Positions 17,537-26,832 are shown, counted from the first letter of the stretch. The stretch is 64,000 bases of DNA from Fibrobacter sp. UWR4 (GCF_003149045.1 NZ_QGDU01000015.1:24804-88803); one strand, 5' to 3'. Notes: generated from the letters alone by a model not told the origin. Numbers and translations: made by a program.

Positions 17537-18265
17537 ATGAAGAGGATCAAAGAAAAGTTCAAGTCCGACCGTCTCCTCACCCGCGAAGAAGAAGAAATTC
17601 TTTTCCATCTGGCCAAGAAAGGCAATCACGCAGCCAAGGAAAAAATCCTTCGATCCAACATGCGCTTCGTCATCCAGGTAGCACACAACTACAGCAACCA
17701 GACCCTCTCCCTGGAGGAGCTGATCAATGAAGGCGCCATCGGACTGTGGAATTCCATTGACTACTACGACCCCAGCAGAGGAGTCCGCTTTATCACCTAT
17801 GCAGTCTGGTGGATCAAGGCCAGCATCACCCGCGCCATCAGCGAGAAGGGAAACCTCATTCGCATTCCCCTCAACCAGCAACTACTCCTGAAAAAAGCAA
17901 AAAAAGAATGCCGCTGCGGAGCGGAACTTAATCCAGAAATGAAGCTTCTGGACACCGTCATGAGTCGCCCTTCCTTCCCCCTGGACGAAATCATTCGGGA
18001 CACCAGGAGTACTCCTGTAGACCAAGGAATGGAGCAGGAACTCAAGAGCAAGTTTTTAAACAAGATTCTAAATAAACTACCGCTCAAGGAACAAATGGTC
18101 ACCAAGGACCTGAATGGAATCGGATCGGATTACGCCCGAAGCGTCCGGGAGGAAAGCAAAATCCTAAAAGTGTCCCGGGAAAGAATCCGCCAACTAAGGG
18201 ACCAGGCATTGACCCGGATCCGCAACATGAATCACGATGGCTACCTTACCGCTGAACTAGGATAA
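17537..18265 (+). CDS. Small sigma-70 family RNA polymerase sigma factor
   Basis: Sigma factor of 242 aa. Region 2 is well conserved (NMRFVIQVAHNY, LSLEELINEGAIGLW, RFITYAVWWIKASITRAI), with the aromatic residues used for -10 melting. The region 3 equivalent is short and divergent, with a CRC motif at about residue 125. Region 4 ends in the recognition helix VSRERIRQLRDQALTRIR. It lacks region 1.1, so it is a group 2/3 sigma rather than the primary one. The ATG follows AAAGGAA at good spacing. A small inverted repeat (AAGAGGT-AA-ACCTCTT, 17506-17521) sits just upstream. It is monocistronic, with a terminator straight after it. Its regulon cannot be inferred. Confidence 0.92.
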   Translation: MKRIKEKFKSDRLLTREEEEILFHLAKKGNHAAKEKILRSNMRFVIQVAHNYSNQTLSLEELINEGAIGLWNSIDYYDPSRGVRFITYAVWWIKASITRAISEKGNLIRIPLNQQLLLKKAKKECRCGAELNPEMKLLDTVMSRPSFPLDEIIRDTRSTPVDQGMEQELKSKFLNKILNKLPLKEQMVTKDLNGIGSDYARSVREESKILKVSRERIRQLRDQALTRIRNMNHDGYLTAELG

Positions 18266-18292
18266 AAAAAGGAGCCTTACGGCTCCTCTTTT
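18264..18292 (+). terminator. Bidirectional rho-independent terminator
   Basis: Stem GGAGCC (18271-18276), loop TTAC and stem GGCTCC (18281-18286), flanked by an A-run and a T-rich run. It lies between the convergent sigma factor and nrdR genes and can serve both. Confidence 0.9.
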
Positions 18293-18312
18293 CGTCATGC
18301 TGATGCTCAGCT

Positions 18313-18756
18313 TTATTTTTCCATGATCTTGATCTGGTTCACAAATTCGTCCACTTCCTTGAATTCGCGGTAAATGGAAGCGAATCGGACGTAAGCCACA
18401 GCGTCCAGCTTTTTCAGTTCCTGCATGACCAGATTGCCGATTTGATCGTAGGACACTTCAAAGTTTTCAGTAACCGTCAAGGCGTTTTCCACATTGACGG
18501 CCAGCTGTTCCATATCTGCAACGGAAACGGGACGTTTCTTGCAGGAGTTGATGACACCGCGAAGCAACTTTTCGCGCTGAAAAGGCTCATGTTCCCCATT
18601 GCGCTTAATAACGGTCAGGGGCTGAAGTTCCACGTACTCGCGGGTTGAAAAACGACGACCGCACTCCACGCATTCGCGACGGCGCCTAATGTAGGAACCG
18701 ATAGCGCGGCTATCGACTACCTTGTCGTTATCTTTCTTGCAAAACGGACAAATCAT
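18313..18756 (-). CDS. nrdR: Transcriptional repressor NrdR
   Basis: ATP/dATP-sensing repressor of ribonucleotide reductase genes, 147 aa, the normal length. The zinc ribbon uses C3, C6, C29 and C32 (ICPFC and ECVEC), followed by the basic RRRR stretch and the GRRFSTRE motif typical of NrdR. An ATP-cone follows from about residue 48 (VIKRNGEHEPFQREKLLRG). Its targets (nrd genes) are not in this window. It is separated from the downstream transketolase by a repeat tract; both are on the minus strand, with transketolase transcribed toward it. Confidence 0.97.
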   Translation of the reverse strand: MICPFCKKDNDKVVDSRAIGSYIRRRRECVECGRRFSTREYVELQPLTVIKRNGEHEPFQREKLLRGVINSCKKRPVSVADMEQLAVNVENALTVTENFEVSYDQIGNLVMQELKKLDAVAYVRFASIYREFKEVDEFVNQIKIMEK

Positions 18757-18760
18757 AATT

Positions 18761-18830
18761 AGTAGGAAGTAGGAAGTAGGAAGTAGGAAGTGAGATGCAT
18801 TCTGTCTACTTCCTACCGTCTACTGTCTAC
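18761..18830. repeat. Heptamer microsatellite with inverted complement
   Basis: Four tandem copies of GTAGGAA (18762-18789) are followed by TCTACTTCCTACCGTCTAC and CTGTCTAC, so the tract can fold back through GTAGGAAGTAG pairing with CTACTTCCTAC. It ends within the transketolase stop codon. The AGTAGACAGT word (reverse complement here) also occurs in the tract at 46463-46553, so this is a dispersed family. Confidence 0.8.
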
Positions 18831-20914
18831 TATGCGTTATTCTTCTTGAAGTCCTCGATGTTTGCCTTGTATTCAGCCAGGTATTCCTTAGCGGCTGCCA
18901 CAACAGCTTCCGGAGTGTAACCGAATTCCTTTTCAAGCACACCTGCCGGAGCGGAAGCGCCGAAGCGTTCCAGACCGGAAACCTTGCCGAAGCCACCCAC
19001 AACCTGGGCGAACAAGAGCGGGAGGCCGCTGGACTTTGCAAACACCGGAGTCCAAGGAGTGATGATAGAATCGCGGTATTCCTTGCTCTGGCTCATGAAG
19101 AGGGCCGGGCTAATCATGGAAACCACGCGGACCTTGAGGCCTTCTGCGCGGAGAACTTCTGCAGCGTCGTGAGTCAAGAGAACGTCGGAACCGTTGGAAA
19201 CGAAAGTGAGATCCGGACGGTCGGAACCGCAGTTGTCGCTGACGACGTAGGCACCCTTACGGCACTTGGCAGCTTCTGCCTTGCGGTCGCCGGGGAGTGT
19301 CTTCACGTTCTGGCGGGTCAGGATAATGGTGGTGGGGCTGTCGTTATTTTCGAAAGCCATTTCCCAGGCAGCCACAGTTTCGAAGGCGTCGGCCGGGCGG
19401 AGCACCAGCATTTCGGACTTGCCCTTGTTGGGGCCGTGGGTCTTCTTGAGACCTTCCAGAAGACGGATCTGGGTTTCGTGTTCGATAGGTTCGTGGGTCG
19501 GACCGTCTTCGCCAACGCGGAAGCTGTCGTGAGTGTACATGAACTTCACAGGCAGGCCCATGAGGGCAGCCATACGGAGAATGGGCTTCATGTAGTCGCT
19601 GAACACGAAGAAGGTTGCGCAAATCGGATAAAGACCGCCGTGAAGGGCGATACCGCAGCAAATAGCACCCATGGTCAGTTCTGCAACGCCAACCTGAACA
19701 AAGCCGCCCTTGAAGTCGTTAGCACGGAAGATGCCGGTCTTGTTGAGGAAGGCCTGGGTGTTATCGGAGTTGGAAAGGTCAGCAGAAGAGCAAATGCAGT
19801 TCTTGACGTTTTCTGCAAGGTGGCCGAGAATGGTACCGGAAGTAACGCGGGTTGCAACCCCTTCCTTCAGTTCCAGACCGGAGAGGTCGATCTTCGGAGC
19901 GTTGCCGGAGAGCCAATCCTTGAGGGTTGCAGCCTTTTCGGGATTTGCAGCATCCCAGGCAGCCTTGGCCTTCTTCCAGGCTTCAACTTCCTTGCGGAGT
20001 TCGGCCTTGCGAGCTTCGAAAGCTTCTGCAACTTCCGAGAAAATCTTGAAGGGATCAGCCGGATCGCCACCGAGATTCTTGACGGTAGCATCGGTAGAAG
20101 CGCCTGCTGCGTTCAGCGGCTGACCGTGAGTGGAGACAGCGCCTTCGAAGGACTTGCCGTCTTCGGCGATGGCGCCCTTGGCCATGGTGGTATGACCGAT
20201 GACGATAGTGGGCTTTTCTGTTTCTGCCCATGCAGCCTTGAAGGCTTCACGGAGAGAGGCGATGTCAGAACCGTCAGCCACGTCGATAACACGGAAGCCC
20301 CATGCTTCGTACTGCTTCTTGAAGTCGTGGCTCATCACGTCTTCGCAACGGCAGGACAGCTGGACCTGGTTTGCATCGTAGAAGAAAATCAAGTTAGAGA
20401 GTTTGAGATGACCAGCAACGCGACCCACACCGTAGGCGATTTCTTCTTCGAGACCGCCGTCGGAAACCAGGCAGACCACCTTGTGGTTCAGGATGTCGCC
20501 GAAACGTTCCACCATGAAGCGTTCTGCAATGGCGTTACCCAGGGCTACAGCATGACCGATGCCCAGAGGACCACTGGAGTTTTCGATGCCCAGAGCAAAG
20601 TCCACTTCGGGGTGACCCGGAGTACGGCTGTTAAGCTGGCGGAAGTTCTTCAGGTCTTCCATGTTGAGCTTGCCCTGGATGGCAAGTTCGGAATAAAGAA
20701 GCGCAGACATATGGCCCGGATCCATGAAGAAACGGTCACGGGCTTCCCAGTTGGGGTTTTCAGGGTCAAAACGAAGGAATTCTGCGAAAAGCAGGGTGAT
20801 GGCGTCTGCTGCACCCATAGCTCCACCCGGATGACCGGACTTAGCCTTCTGCACCATGGCAGCGGAAAGAATTCGAACGTTGTCGGCCGCTTTAGTAACG
20901 ATCGCGTCTTGCAC
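18830..20914 (-). CDS. tkt: Transketolase
   Basis: Thiamine-diphosphate enzyme moving two-carbon units between sugar phosphates in the pentose phosphate pathway; 694 aa. Evidence: SGHPGGAMGAADAITLLF near the N-terminus; the ThDP/Mg motif region SDGGLEEEIAYGVGRVAG (family usually GDG, here SDG); the second domain with VGVAELTMGAICCGIALHGG, and FVFSDYMKPILRMAALMGLPV; HDSFRVGEDGPTHEPIEH. The start chosen is GTG at 20914, which has AGAGAGG 7 nt upstream and gives VQDAIVTKAADNVR; a TTG at 20971 would add residues without family support. A short Cys-bearing insertion (SCRCEDV) follows the ThDP motif. Confidence 0.95.
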   Translation of the reverse strand: MQDAIVTKAADNVRILSAAMVQKAKSGHPGGAMGAADAITLLFAEFLRFDPENPNWEARDRFFMDPGHMSALLYSELAIQGKLNMEDLKNFRQLNSRTPGHPEVDFALGIENSSGPLGIGHAVALGNAIAERFMVERFGDILNHKVVCLVSDGGLEEEIAYGVGRVAGHLKLSNLIFFYDANQVQLSCRCEDVMSHDFKKQYEAWGFRVIDVADGSDIASLREAFKAAWAETEKPTIVIGHTTMAKGAIAEDGKSFEGAVSTHGQPLNAAGASTDATVKNLGGDPADPFKIFSEVAEAFEARKAELRKEVEAWKKAKAAWDAANPEKAATLKDWLSGNAPKIDLSGLELKEGVATRVTSGTILGHLAENVKNCICSSADLSNSDNTQAFLNKTGIFRANDFKGGFVQVGVAELTMGAICCGIALHGGLYPICATFFVFSDYMKPILRMAALMGLPVKFMYTHDSFRVGEDGPTHEPIEHETQIRLLEGLKKTHGPNKGKSEMLVLRPADAFETVAAWEMAFENNDSPTTIILTRQNVKTLPGDRKAEAAKCRKGAYVVSDNCGSDRPDLTFVSNGSDVLLTHDAAEVLRAEGLKVRVVSMISPALFMSQSKEYRDSIITPWTPVFAKSSGLPLLFAQVVGGFGKVSGLERFGASAPAGVLEKEFGYTPEAVVAAAKEYLAEYKANIEDFKKNNA

Positions 20915-21095
20915 TTTTTTACCTCTCTCTAGATATAAGGCGATGAGCCGCCTATAAAAATTCCGTGCCAAATGTAGCTTTTTTATACTAGGCGCTCAAG
21001 TCGAAAAGGAGAAAAACGCACTTTCCAATGAAAAACGGGTATTTTTACTGAACATCAGTGCAGTTTCCGTGTTTTCAGCAGACCTATTCAATGGG

Positions 21096-21908
21096 CTAAA
21101 AAAGAAGGTAGGAAACCCCAAGGACGATTCCAACGGAATGAAAATTATAAACATGCGCGGCAAAATCCTTGTTAAACGACTCACTCATCTGCACGTTCCA
21201 TCTCAAGTCCAGATTAAAATGATCCGCCAAAATAACACACATACCAAAAATAAGGTCGTAATCCACAGATGACCGAAGATTCTTTTTAATCAAATTTTCC
21301 GATCCTAAACTAGCCGTTAATGGAATGTTTACCTGAGCGCCTACATCAAACATTACATTCCACCGAGCGCCCTTGAAGGCTAGCAACATCGGAATGGCCA
21401 AGCGAGTCTGTTCCAGATCTCGACGTTCCTCCACAAGCTCATCCTTTTCTCTTCTTAAAAAGCTTTCTGAATTTTTCGAAAACGAGTACTCATACAACAC
21501 TCCCAGCCGTAAGGCGACATCGTTATACACCCCAATGGGAATTTGAGCAACGATTCCTACCGAAAAAGAGATCCCATTAAATTTCCCTGTAGTATCGCTT
21601 CTTTCCCTATAATCCTGAATTTCGTAATCCGCACTCGCTAAGTCCATATACCCCAGCGTTATGCCAAGTCCTAAATTCCAATCCAGAGGCACCACCCTCA
21701 TCTTGGCTTCCTCTACCGTGATTTCCGTGTGGGTAACACTATCCATCACATAATGTTGCGCATGATAAACGCTATCCTTGTAAGCTTTCGTCTCTTCCGG
21801 TCTAATGCGTATAATACGATAGCCCTCGAGAGTCCGTTCCGGCAAGGAATCTTCAGCGAAGGAGAAAACAGTAAGAAAAAGGAACAAGCAGCAACATAAA
21901 TGTTTCAT
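21096..21908 (-). CDS. Predicted outer-membrane beta-barrel protein
   Basis: Exported protein of 270 aa with signal peptide MKHLCCCLFLFLTVFSFA. After a polar segment (to about residue 75) it shows alternating amphipathic beta-strands (NLGLGITLGYMDL, ISFSVGIVAQIPIGVY, ALRLGVLYEYSF, WNVMFDVGAQVNIPL, HSVGIVLGVSYLLF) and ends in Phe, typical of outer-membrane barrels such as the PorT/OMP_b-brl type. A strong AGGAGAGGG precedes the ATG. It lies 10 bp after the lipoprotein gene and is presumably co-transcribed with it. Its substrate or partner is unknown. Confidence 0.75.
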   Translation of the reverse strand: MKHLCCCLFLFLTVFSFAEDSLPERTLEGYRIIRIRPEETKAYKDSVYHAQHYVMDSVTHTEITVEEAKMRVVPLDWNLGLGITLGYMDLASADYEIQDYRERSDTTGKFNGISFSVGIVAQIPIGVYNDVALRLGVLYEYSFSKNSESFLRREKDELVEERRDLEQTRLAIPMLLAFKGARWNVMFDVGAQVNIPLTASLGSENLIKKNLRSSVDYDLIFGMCVILADHFNLDLRWNVQMSESFNKDFAAHVYNFHSVGIVLGVSYLLF

Positions 21909-21918
21909 GTTCCCTCTC

Positions 21919-22599
21919 CTAATAACACTTGTTGTCGTTCAACAAAGCAACCAATTCAGACTCGGATAAATACTCATCGCACCGATACGCTTCATCTTCT
22001 ACGGGCTTGTCCATATTAGGCGCTCCGTCCACAAGCAGTCCAATGGACGCCCCAATTCCAGCTCCGATAGCTGCACCAAGCGCAATCATCTGCCCCCAAA
22101 CAGCGCCGTCCTGAGCCATGAAGGCGGCGATCCATCCACCAGCAAGCCCCGAAAAACCCAATACGATTCCTCCCGTCAACGCCCCCCAAACAATACCATG
22201 CAACGGATGGTTCCTACTTAAATAGGAGTTATTCTTAAAACCTTTCTTGCATATTGTGATGCTATCTTTCGGGATAATTGTAAATAGGCCTTTATTAAGA
22301 GAATCGTCATAGAACCAGCGATCTGTCGAATAACCCTGAGCGCTGGGTAAAACGATATAATCATTCTGGGGATCGTAACAGAACCGGTCTATCATAAATA
22401 AAGTTGTATCCGTTTCCGTCCGAGATTCATAAGCAAGCTCTCTAGACTGGGTCTTGGGAATAACGCCCTCGTACTTGACAACTTCCGCCTTACTTTTTTC
22501 CGGCTTATCCAGAGGATGATATATGCGGGACTCCGTAGGATTTGCACATCCCGTCAAAAGCAGAAAAAACAGAAACAGCAGAAACAATAAACGCTTCAC
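21919..22599 (-). CDS. Lipoprotein with glycine-zipper hydrophobic region
   Basis: Predicted lipoprotein of 226 aa with GTG start (22599) and GAAGG six bases upstream. The signal sequence ends in the lipobox LLTGC (Cys18). A polar region is followed at about residues 130-190 by a Gly/Ala-rich hydrophobic stretch (GIVLGFSGLAGGWIAAF and IALGAAIGAGIGASIGLL) resembling glycine-zipper segments of envelope proteins. The C-terminus is acidic and Cys-containing (YRCDEYLSESELVALLNDNKCY). It is followed 10 bp later by a beta-barrel gene; the two may form an envelope unit. I recognise no family. Confidence 0.7.
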   Translation of the reverse strand: MKRLLFLLFLFFLLLTGCANPTESRIYHPLDKPEKSKAEVVKYEGVIPKTQSRELAYESRTETDTTLFMIDRFCYDPQNDYIVLPSAQGYSTDRWFYDDSLNKGLFTIIPKDSITICKKGFKNNSYLSRNHPLHGIVWGALTGGIVLGFSGLAGGWIAAFMAQDGAVWGQMIALGAAIGAGIGASIGLLVDGAPNMDKPVEDEAYRCDEYLSESELVALLNDNKCY

Positions 22600-22674
22600 A
22601 TTAACCTTCAGGAAATACCATCCTTGAATATATACAAATCTTTTATCTATATTTCGGGCACTTAGGAGTTTTTG

Positions 22675-25239
22675 ATGAAAGCGACTGTTTTACGTATTTT
22701 GAAGAACCTCGCCCACCCGGGAACCATCATAGGCATTATCGCATCTATGGCGATTCCCTTTCTGGTATATCTCGCCCCCAATATTGGCCACAAGGATATC
22801 ATCCAGCAGCTGGATCTGTACCTTCCCTTCCCCTTGTTTGCGATCCAGTTCATTGCCTCCATCGTACTCTTCGTACTGTTGCAGAAGGATTTCAGGAACT
22901 GGATCAAGACCATCCTGCCGGAAAAGAAGTTCACCATCCTCATGGTCCTTTTCACTCTGGCAGTCACCATTTTTGCAGCTACCCAGATCGAAGCCCGTCA
23001 CCGCGTTCAGAGTGACGAAAGCGTATTCATGTCTGTAGCCCAGAACATGTATTACAACCAGGAATCTGGCACTTGCAACCAGGGCTATTTCGAGGATGGA
23101 AAACTCACTTGCGTTTCCAAGTCCAACAGTTTCAAGACCAAGGGACTTTCCTTCCTGTACACCTTAGGCATCCCCCTGCTGGGCACGGACCTCCACTGGA
23201 TTTTCAACTTCGAGCTGTTGCTGTTGCCTTTGGCAGTTCTCCTCATGTTCCTGGCGGTGGTCGCCTGGACAAGGCAGCCTCTCCTGGCGTTTTTCGCAGC
23301 GCTCCTTACTGCACTGCAGCCCACCGTACTTTTCCAGTTCCGCTCCATGTCCGTGGAGCCTCTCTATGTTTTCCTTTCCGCACTTTCTGTACTGACCTTC
23401 CGTTACGCATATGATCGCAATACAGTAAAACACTGGGCCCTGTTCGCCCTGATTCTCGCCTTCTTTGCACAGACCCGTCAGGAAACAGTCTTCTGTTTCG
23501 CGCCTTTCATTCTGGTTTCCCTGCCGAAACTTCTGGACCAGAAGAGCGCCAAGGCACCTACCTTCTTCGTTCTTTTGTCCCTGTTCTCCGTGCCGGTGCT
23601 TTTAACCATCAGCTATTTCCAGGGTTTCGGATTCCAGGGCGGTGAATTTGAAGCTCACGGTCACTTCCTGGAAGATGTTTCCAGGAACTGGGAAGTCATG
23701 ACCAAGCCCCTGAACGACAAGGGCGAACTGGTCAACCCCTTCCTCACCTATTTTAACTACCTGTTTGCCGTAGGCGGAATCTGCCTGATTCTCAAGGCGA
23801 TCTTTGACGCATTCACCCGCAAGGACAGGTACCGTTTCTTCTTCCTGGAATTTCTGGTCTTCCTGGTCCTTTACCACCTGCAGACCTACGTCATCCTGGA
23901 AAACGTCTCCGGCGACTTTACCATCGAAATTAACCAGCGCTACAGTCTGGTCATGCTGCCCTCCATGGCAATCCTTGGTGCAATTCCTGTATCCTACCTG
24001 ATTCTATTCGCAGCAAAGCTAGTCAGTTCCAAGCGCACCACAACAGTAGCCTGCATTCTCGGACTCCTTGTAGGCGCAGGCTTTACCGCCTGGACATTCC
24101 ACTACAAGGATGATTTCAACAAGAACATTATGTACAACCGTAACCACCTGACCATGGAAGAATCCGAAATTCTCCACTGGCTGGGAACGTTGTCCCAGAA
24201 GAATAGGCTCTTCATTTACGGTAGACCTTGGCACTTTATCGGTTACGGAGTATCCTCCATCCATTACGACCGAGCCCGTCTGATGTCCAACGAGGAACTG
24301 AAAAAGCTGGTGGACAAATACCAGGGCGAAGTCTACTACATCCGCGGCCTGGATTGCTGGGACAGCCAGACCTACCACAAGAAAGCTGTGGAACACAGAA
24401 TTCCTACCACCTGCGACGTCTTTGAACGAGAAATGGACATGGAAGGAGTGGCAAACTTCCTGATTACCAACAATTACTGGGTCCAGATCGCTAAATTCAA
24501 CGGACGCAGGGACTATAATCCCGTAAATATTATTGCCGTAAACGACCCCGTCTTTGAAGTTCCTACAGACACTCTGGCCGGTAAACCGGGTCTCCGCATT
24601 TCCTTTAGCCTGAACGAAAGAGGGAACGCCATTAACGACTGGTCCTACGCAATCTTCGTCAATGGCGAAAAAAGCAACGACGGTCCGTACATCCGTGGCG
24701 ACATCCAGATGAACTATTCCGCAAGCAAGCTGAAACAGGGCTACAACACCATCCGCTATGTGGTATACGACAACCTGAAGCGTAAGGCAATCGCAGATAT
24801 CCAGAGGTTCTATTTCCACAAGGACGGAGGCGTTCTCCCGTTAGTAGACGTGCCCTACGAAAGTCACCAGCAGGGCTGGGGCAGCATCCAGAAAAACAAG
24901 AGCATTGACGGAAACGCATTCAGGATTGCCGGAAAGCAGTACGTCTATGGTCTCGGCATCCACACCCCGTCTTCCACCGTCTACCATGTGGACGGCAAGT
25001 TCAAGACCATTCAGGCCTCCTTCGGGCTGGACGAGGAATCCCTCTGTGGCGACGGCGCAAGACTTCAGGTTATCGGTGATGGAAAGGTCCTCTACGAAAG
25101 CGAAGCCTTTACCGCAGGAACCTTGAACAACCTGGACGTGAACATCGAAGGCGTCAAGCAGCTTACGCTGGCCACTCTCCAGCTTGAGTCCAACAACTGC
25201 GACCATGTGGACATCATCAATCCCGTTCTCATTCCGTAA
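22675..25239 (+). CDS. Multi-pass membrane glycosyltransferase (GT39/ArnT-like) with C-terminal NPCBM-like domain
   Basis: Predicted polyprenyl-phosphate-sugar-dependent transferase, 854 aa. The ATG at 22675 follows TAGGAG; the TTG one codon earlier is less likely. About 11-13 TM helices (residues 5-460) include an early extracytoplasmic loop with an acidic pair (VQSDESVFMS) as in GT-C enzymes. The soluble C-terminal part carries, from about 740, YGLGIHTPSSTVYHVDGKF and QASFGLDEE, the signature of NPCBM carbohydrate-binding domains. A GT-C enzyme joined to NPCBM is unusual. Thirteen bases later comes a GT2 gene of the type that makes polyprenyl-phosphate sugars, which would supply its donor (inference). 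Confidence 0.8.
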   Translation: MKATVLRILKNLAHPGTIIGIIASMAIPFLVYLAPNIGHKDIIQQLDLYLPFPLFAIQFIASIVLFVLLQKDFRNWIKTILPEKKFTILMVLFTLAVTIFAATQIEARHRVQSDESVFMSVAQNMYYNQESGTCNQGYFEDGKLTCVSKSNSFKTKGLSFLYTLGIPLLGTDLHWIFNFELLLLPLAVLLMFLAVVAWTRQPLLAFFAALLTALQPTVLFQFRSMSVEPLYVFLSALSVLTFRYAYDRNTVKHWALFALILAFFAQTRQETVFCFAPFILVSLPKLLDQKSAKAPTFFVLLSLFSVPVLLTISYFQGFGFQGGEFEAHGHFLEDVSRNWEVMTKPLNDKGELVNPFLTYFNYLFAVGGICLILKAIFDAFTRKDRYRFFFLEFLVFLVLYHLQTYVILENVSGDFTIEINQRYSLVMLPSMAILGAIPVSYLILFAAKLVSSKRTTTVACILGLLVGAGFTAWTFHYKDDFNKNIMYNRNHLTMEESEILHWLGTLSQKNRLFIYGRPWHFIGYGVSSIHYDRARLMSNEELKKLVDKYQGEVYYIRGLDCWDSQTYHKKAVEHRIPTTCDVFEREMDMEGVANFLITNNYWVQIAKFNGRRDYNPVNIIAVNDPVFEVPTDTLAGKPGLRISFSLNERGNAINDWSYAIFVNGEKSNDGPYIRGDIQMNYSASKLKQGYNTIRYVVYDNLKRKAIADIQRFYFHKDGGVLPLVDVPYESHQQGWGSIQKNKSIDGNAFRIAGKQYVYGLGIHTPSSTVYHVDGKFKTIQASFGLDEESLCGDGARLQVIGDGKVLYESEAFTAGTLNNLDVNIEGVKQLTLATLQLESNNCDHVDIINPVLIP

Positions 25240-25252
25240 CAGAGACTGACCT

Positions 25253-26167
25253 ATGCTATTATCCGTAATTATCCCCGTATTTAACGAAGAAGAAATCGTA
25301 GCAAAGACCTACGAAGTACTGGAAAATGTCCTGAAGGATGTGGAACACGAACTGATTTTCGTGAATGATGGTTCCAGAGATCGCACCCGTGAAATCGTGG
25401 AAGGACTGCTCCCCGGCAATCCCAACAACAAGATTGTGAATTTCAGCCGAAACTTCGGTCACCAGGCAGCCTTTAGCGCAGGCCTGGACCACGCCCAGGG
25501 CGACGCAGTCGTCATTATTGACGGCGACCTGCAGGATCCGCCGGAACTGATTCATGAAATGCTGGAAAAGTGGCGCGAAGGCTACCAGGTAGTCTACGCC
25601 CAGCGTAACAAGCGTGCCGGCGAAACCATCTTCAAGCGTTTTACCGCATTTGCCTTCTACCGCATTATCGGACGCTTGACCAGCATCGACATTCCCCCTG
25701 ACACCGGTGACTACCGCCTGATGGACCGCTGCGTCGTGGACCAGCTGAAGAACCTTCCGGAACGTAGCCGATTCCTTCGTGGTCTCGTCTGCTGGGTTGG
25801 CTTCAAGAAAATCGGCGTCAAGTACGATCGCGCGGAACGTACCGCAGGCACTTCCAAGTACCCCCTGAAGAAGATGATCCGCCTGGCTGTCGACGGCATT
25901 ACAGGCTTTAGCACTTCCCCGCTGAAGATCAGTTTCTACATGGGCTTGTTCGCTGCCATCGTCGGCTTCGCCGTTTTCGTATGGTCCATCGTGGAAAAGA
26001 TCGTCAATCCCGCTACGACCGTACCGGGCTGGGCCTCCCTCATGACCGCCATCGTATTTTTCTCCGGCGTGCAGCTCATTACCATCGGTATTCTGGGTGC
26101 CTACATCGGACGAATCTATGAAGAAGTAAAGCAGCGTCCGTTATATATTGAGGATAAGAAGAAATAA
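25253..26167 (+). CDS. GT2 glycosyltransferase, polyprenyl-phosphate sugar transferase (DPM1/GtrB/ArnC-like)
   Basis: Predicted transferase of 304 aa moving a nucleotide-activated sugar to undecaprenyl phosphate on the cytoplasmic face. The GT-A fold has SVIIPVFNEE at the N-terminus, FVNDGSRDRT, the DGDLQDPPE metal/nucleotide motif (about residues 91-99) and GDYRLMDR. Two C-terminal TM helices (about 225-248 and 262-288) are followed by RIYEEVKQRPLYI, as in GtrB-type enzymes. It lies between the GT39-like gene (13 bp) and gmk (14 bp). The likely product is a lipid-linked sugar for the upstream enzyme; which sugar is unknown. Confidence 0.9.
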   Translation: MLLSVIIPVFNEEEIVAKTYEVLENVLKDVEHELIFVNDGSRDRTREIVEGLLPGNPNNKIVNFSRNFGHQAAFSAGLDHAQGDAVVIIDGDLQDPPELIHEMLEKWREGYQVVYAQRNKRAGETIFKRFTAFAFYRIIGRLTSIDIPPDTGDYRLMDRCVVDQLKNLPERSRFLRGLVCWVGFKKIGVKYDRAERTAGTSKYPLKKMIRLAVDGITGFSTSPLKISFYMGLFAAIVGFAVFVWSIVEKIVNPATTVPGWASLMTAIVFFSGVQLITIGILGAYIGRIYEEVKQRPLYIEDKKK

Positions 26168-26181
26168 TTTTTGGAGTGTTT

Positions 26182-26739
26182 ATGAAGAACAAACTTTTCG
26201 TCATGAGTTCCGCCAGTGGCGCAGGAAAGTCCACCTTGCAGAAGATGGTCCTCCCCGACTTTCCCGACATCAAGTATTCCATTTCCGCTACCACCCGCAA
26301 GCCTCGTGAAGGTGAAGTAGACGGCGTCCACTATTTCTTCAAGACCCGCGAAGAATTTGAAGAACTGATCAAGAGCGACGGTCTCATCGAATACAACGAA
26401 GTCCACGGGAACTATTATGGCACTCCCAAGAGCTTTGTAGAAAAAACTCTGGCAGAAGGCAATCGCGTCCTGTTCGACCTGGACGTATTCGGCAAGGTGA
26501 ACTTCGACAAGGTCTATCCCGACGCAACCGGTATTTTGATTCTCCCCCCCAGCGACGAAGAACTGGAACGTCGCCTCCGTGGCCGTGGTACTGATTCCGA
26601 GGAAGTGATCCAGCTCCGTCTTGCAAACGCCAAGAAGGAAGTGGAATTCGCCAAGACCCAGGGCAAGTACGAATACACCATTGTCAATGACGACGTGGAA
26701 AAAGCTGCCGAAGAACTCCGCGCCATCTTGAAAAAATAA
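26182..26739 (+). CDS. gmk: Guanylate kinase
   Basis: Phosphorylates GMP to GDP with ATP; 185 aa, normal length. The P-loop SSASGAGKST (9-18) has Ala where many homologues have Pro. ISATTRKPREGEVDGVHYFF (GMP binding) and IEYNEVHGNYYGT follow, then the lid RLRGRGTDSEE. The ATG at 26182 is preceded by TTGGAG; a GTG two codons earlier overlaps that sequence and is rejected. It ends the glycosyltransferase cluster and is followed by a dispersed repeat. Confidence 0.97.
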   Translation: MKNKLFVMSSASGAGKSTLQKMVLPDFPDIKYSISATTRKPREGEVDGVHYFFKTREEFEELIKSDGLIEYNEVHGNYYGTPKSFVEKTLAEGNRVLFDLDVFGKVNFDKVYPDATGILILPPSDEELERRLRGRGTDSEEVIQLRLANAKKEVEFAKTQGKYEYTIVNDDVEKAAEELRAILKK

Positions 26740-26746
26740 AACGGAC

Positions 26747-26830
26747 GGACAAAGCATCCTCTGAGTAGGCGAAGCCTATGATAGCGCAGTCGTTTTTTGG
26801 GGGTTCTAAGGGGGCAACGCCCCCTTACGT
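26747..26830 (+). repeat. Dispersed palindromic intergenic element, copy A
   Basis: Lies between convergent gmk and priA. It contains a TAGGC-GAA-GCCTA hairpin, the word CCTATGATAGCGCAGTC, a T-run, and GGGGGC-AA-CGCCCCC. The same word and order recur near 51361-51420. It may also terminate transcription of both neighbours. Confidence 0.8.
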
Positions 26831-26832
26831 CA

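Noticed and set aside
17456..17881. N-terminal extension of the methyltransferase frame across the sigma factor start
   Set aside because: Family homology begins at the ATG at 17455, and the extension would overlap a divergent real gene by over 300 bp.
18761..18830. Possible CRISPR array
   Set aside because: Units are 7 bp in tandem without spacers; no cas genes in the window.
19169..20932. 587-codon plus-strand frame opposite transketolase
   Set aside because: Mirror of the transketolase reading frame, without start signals or recognisable motifs.
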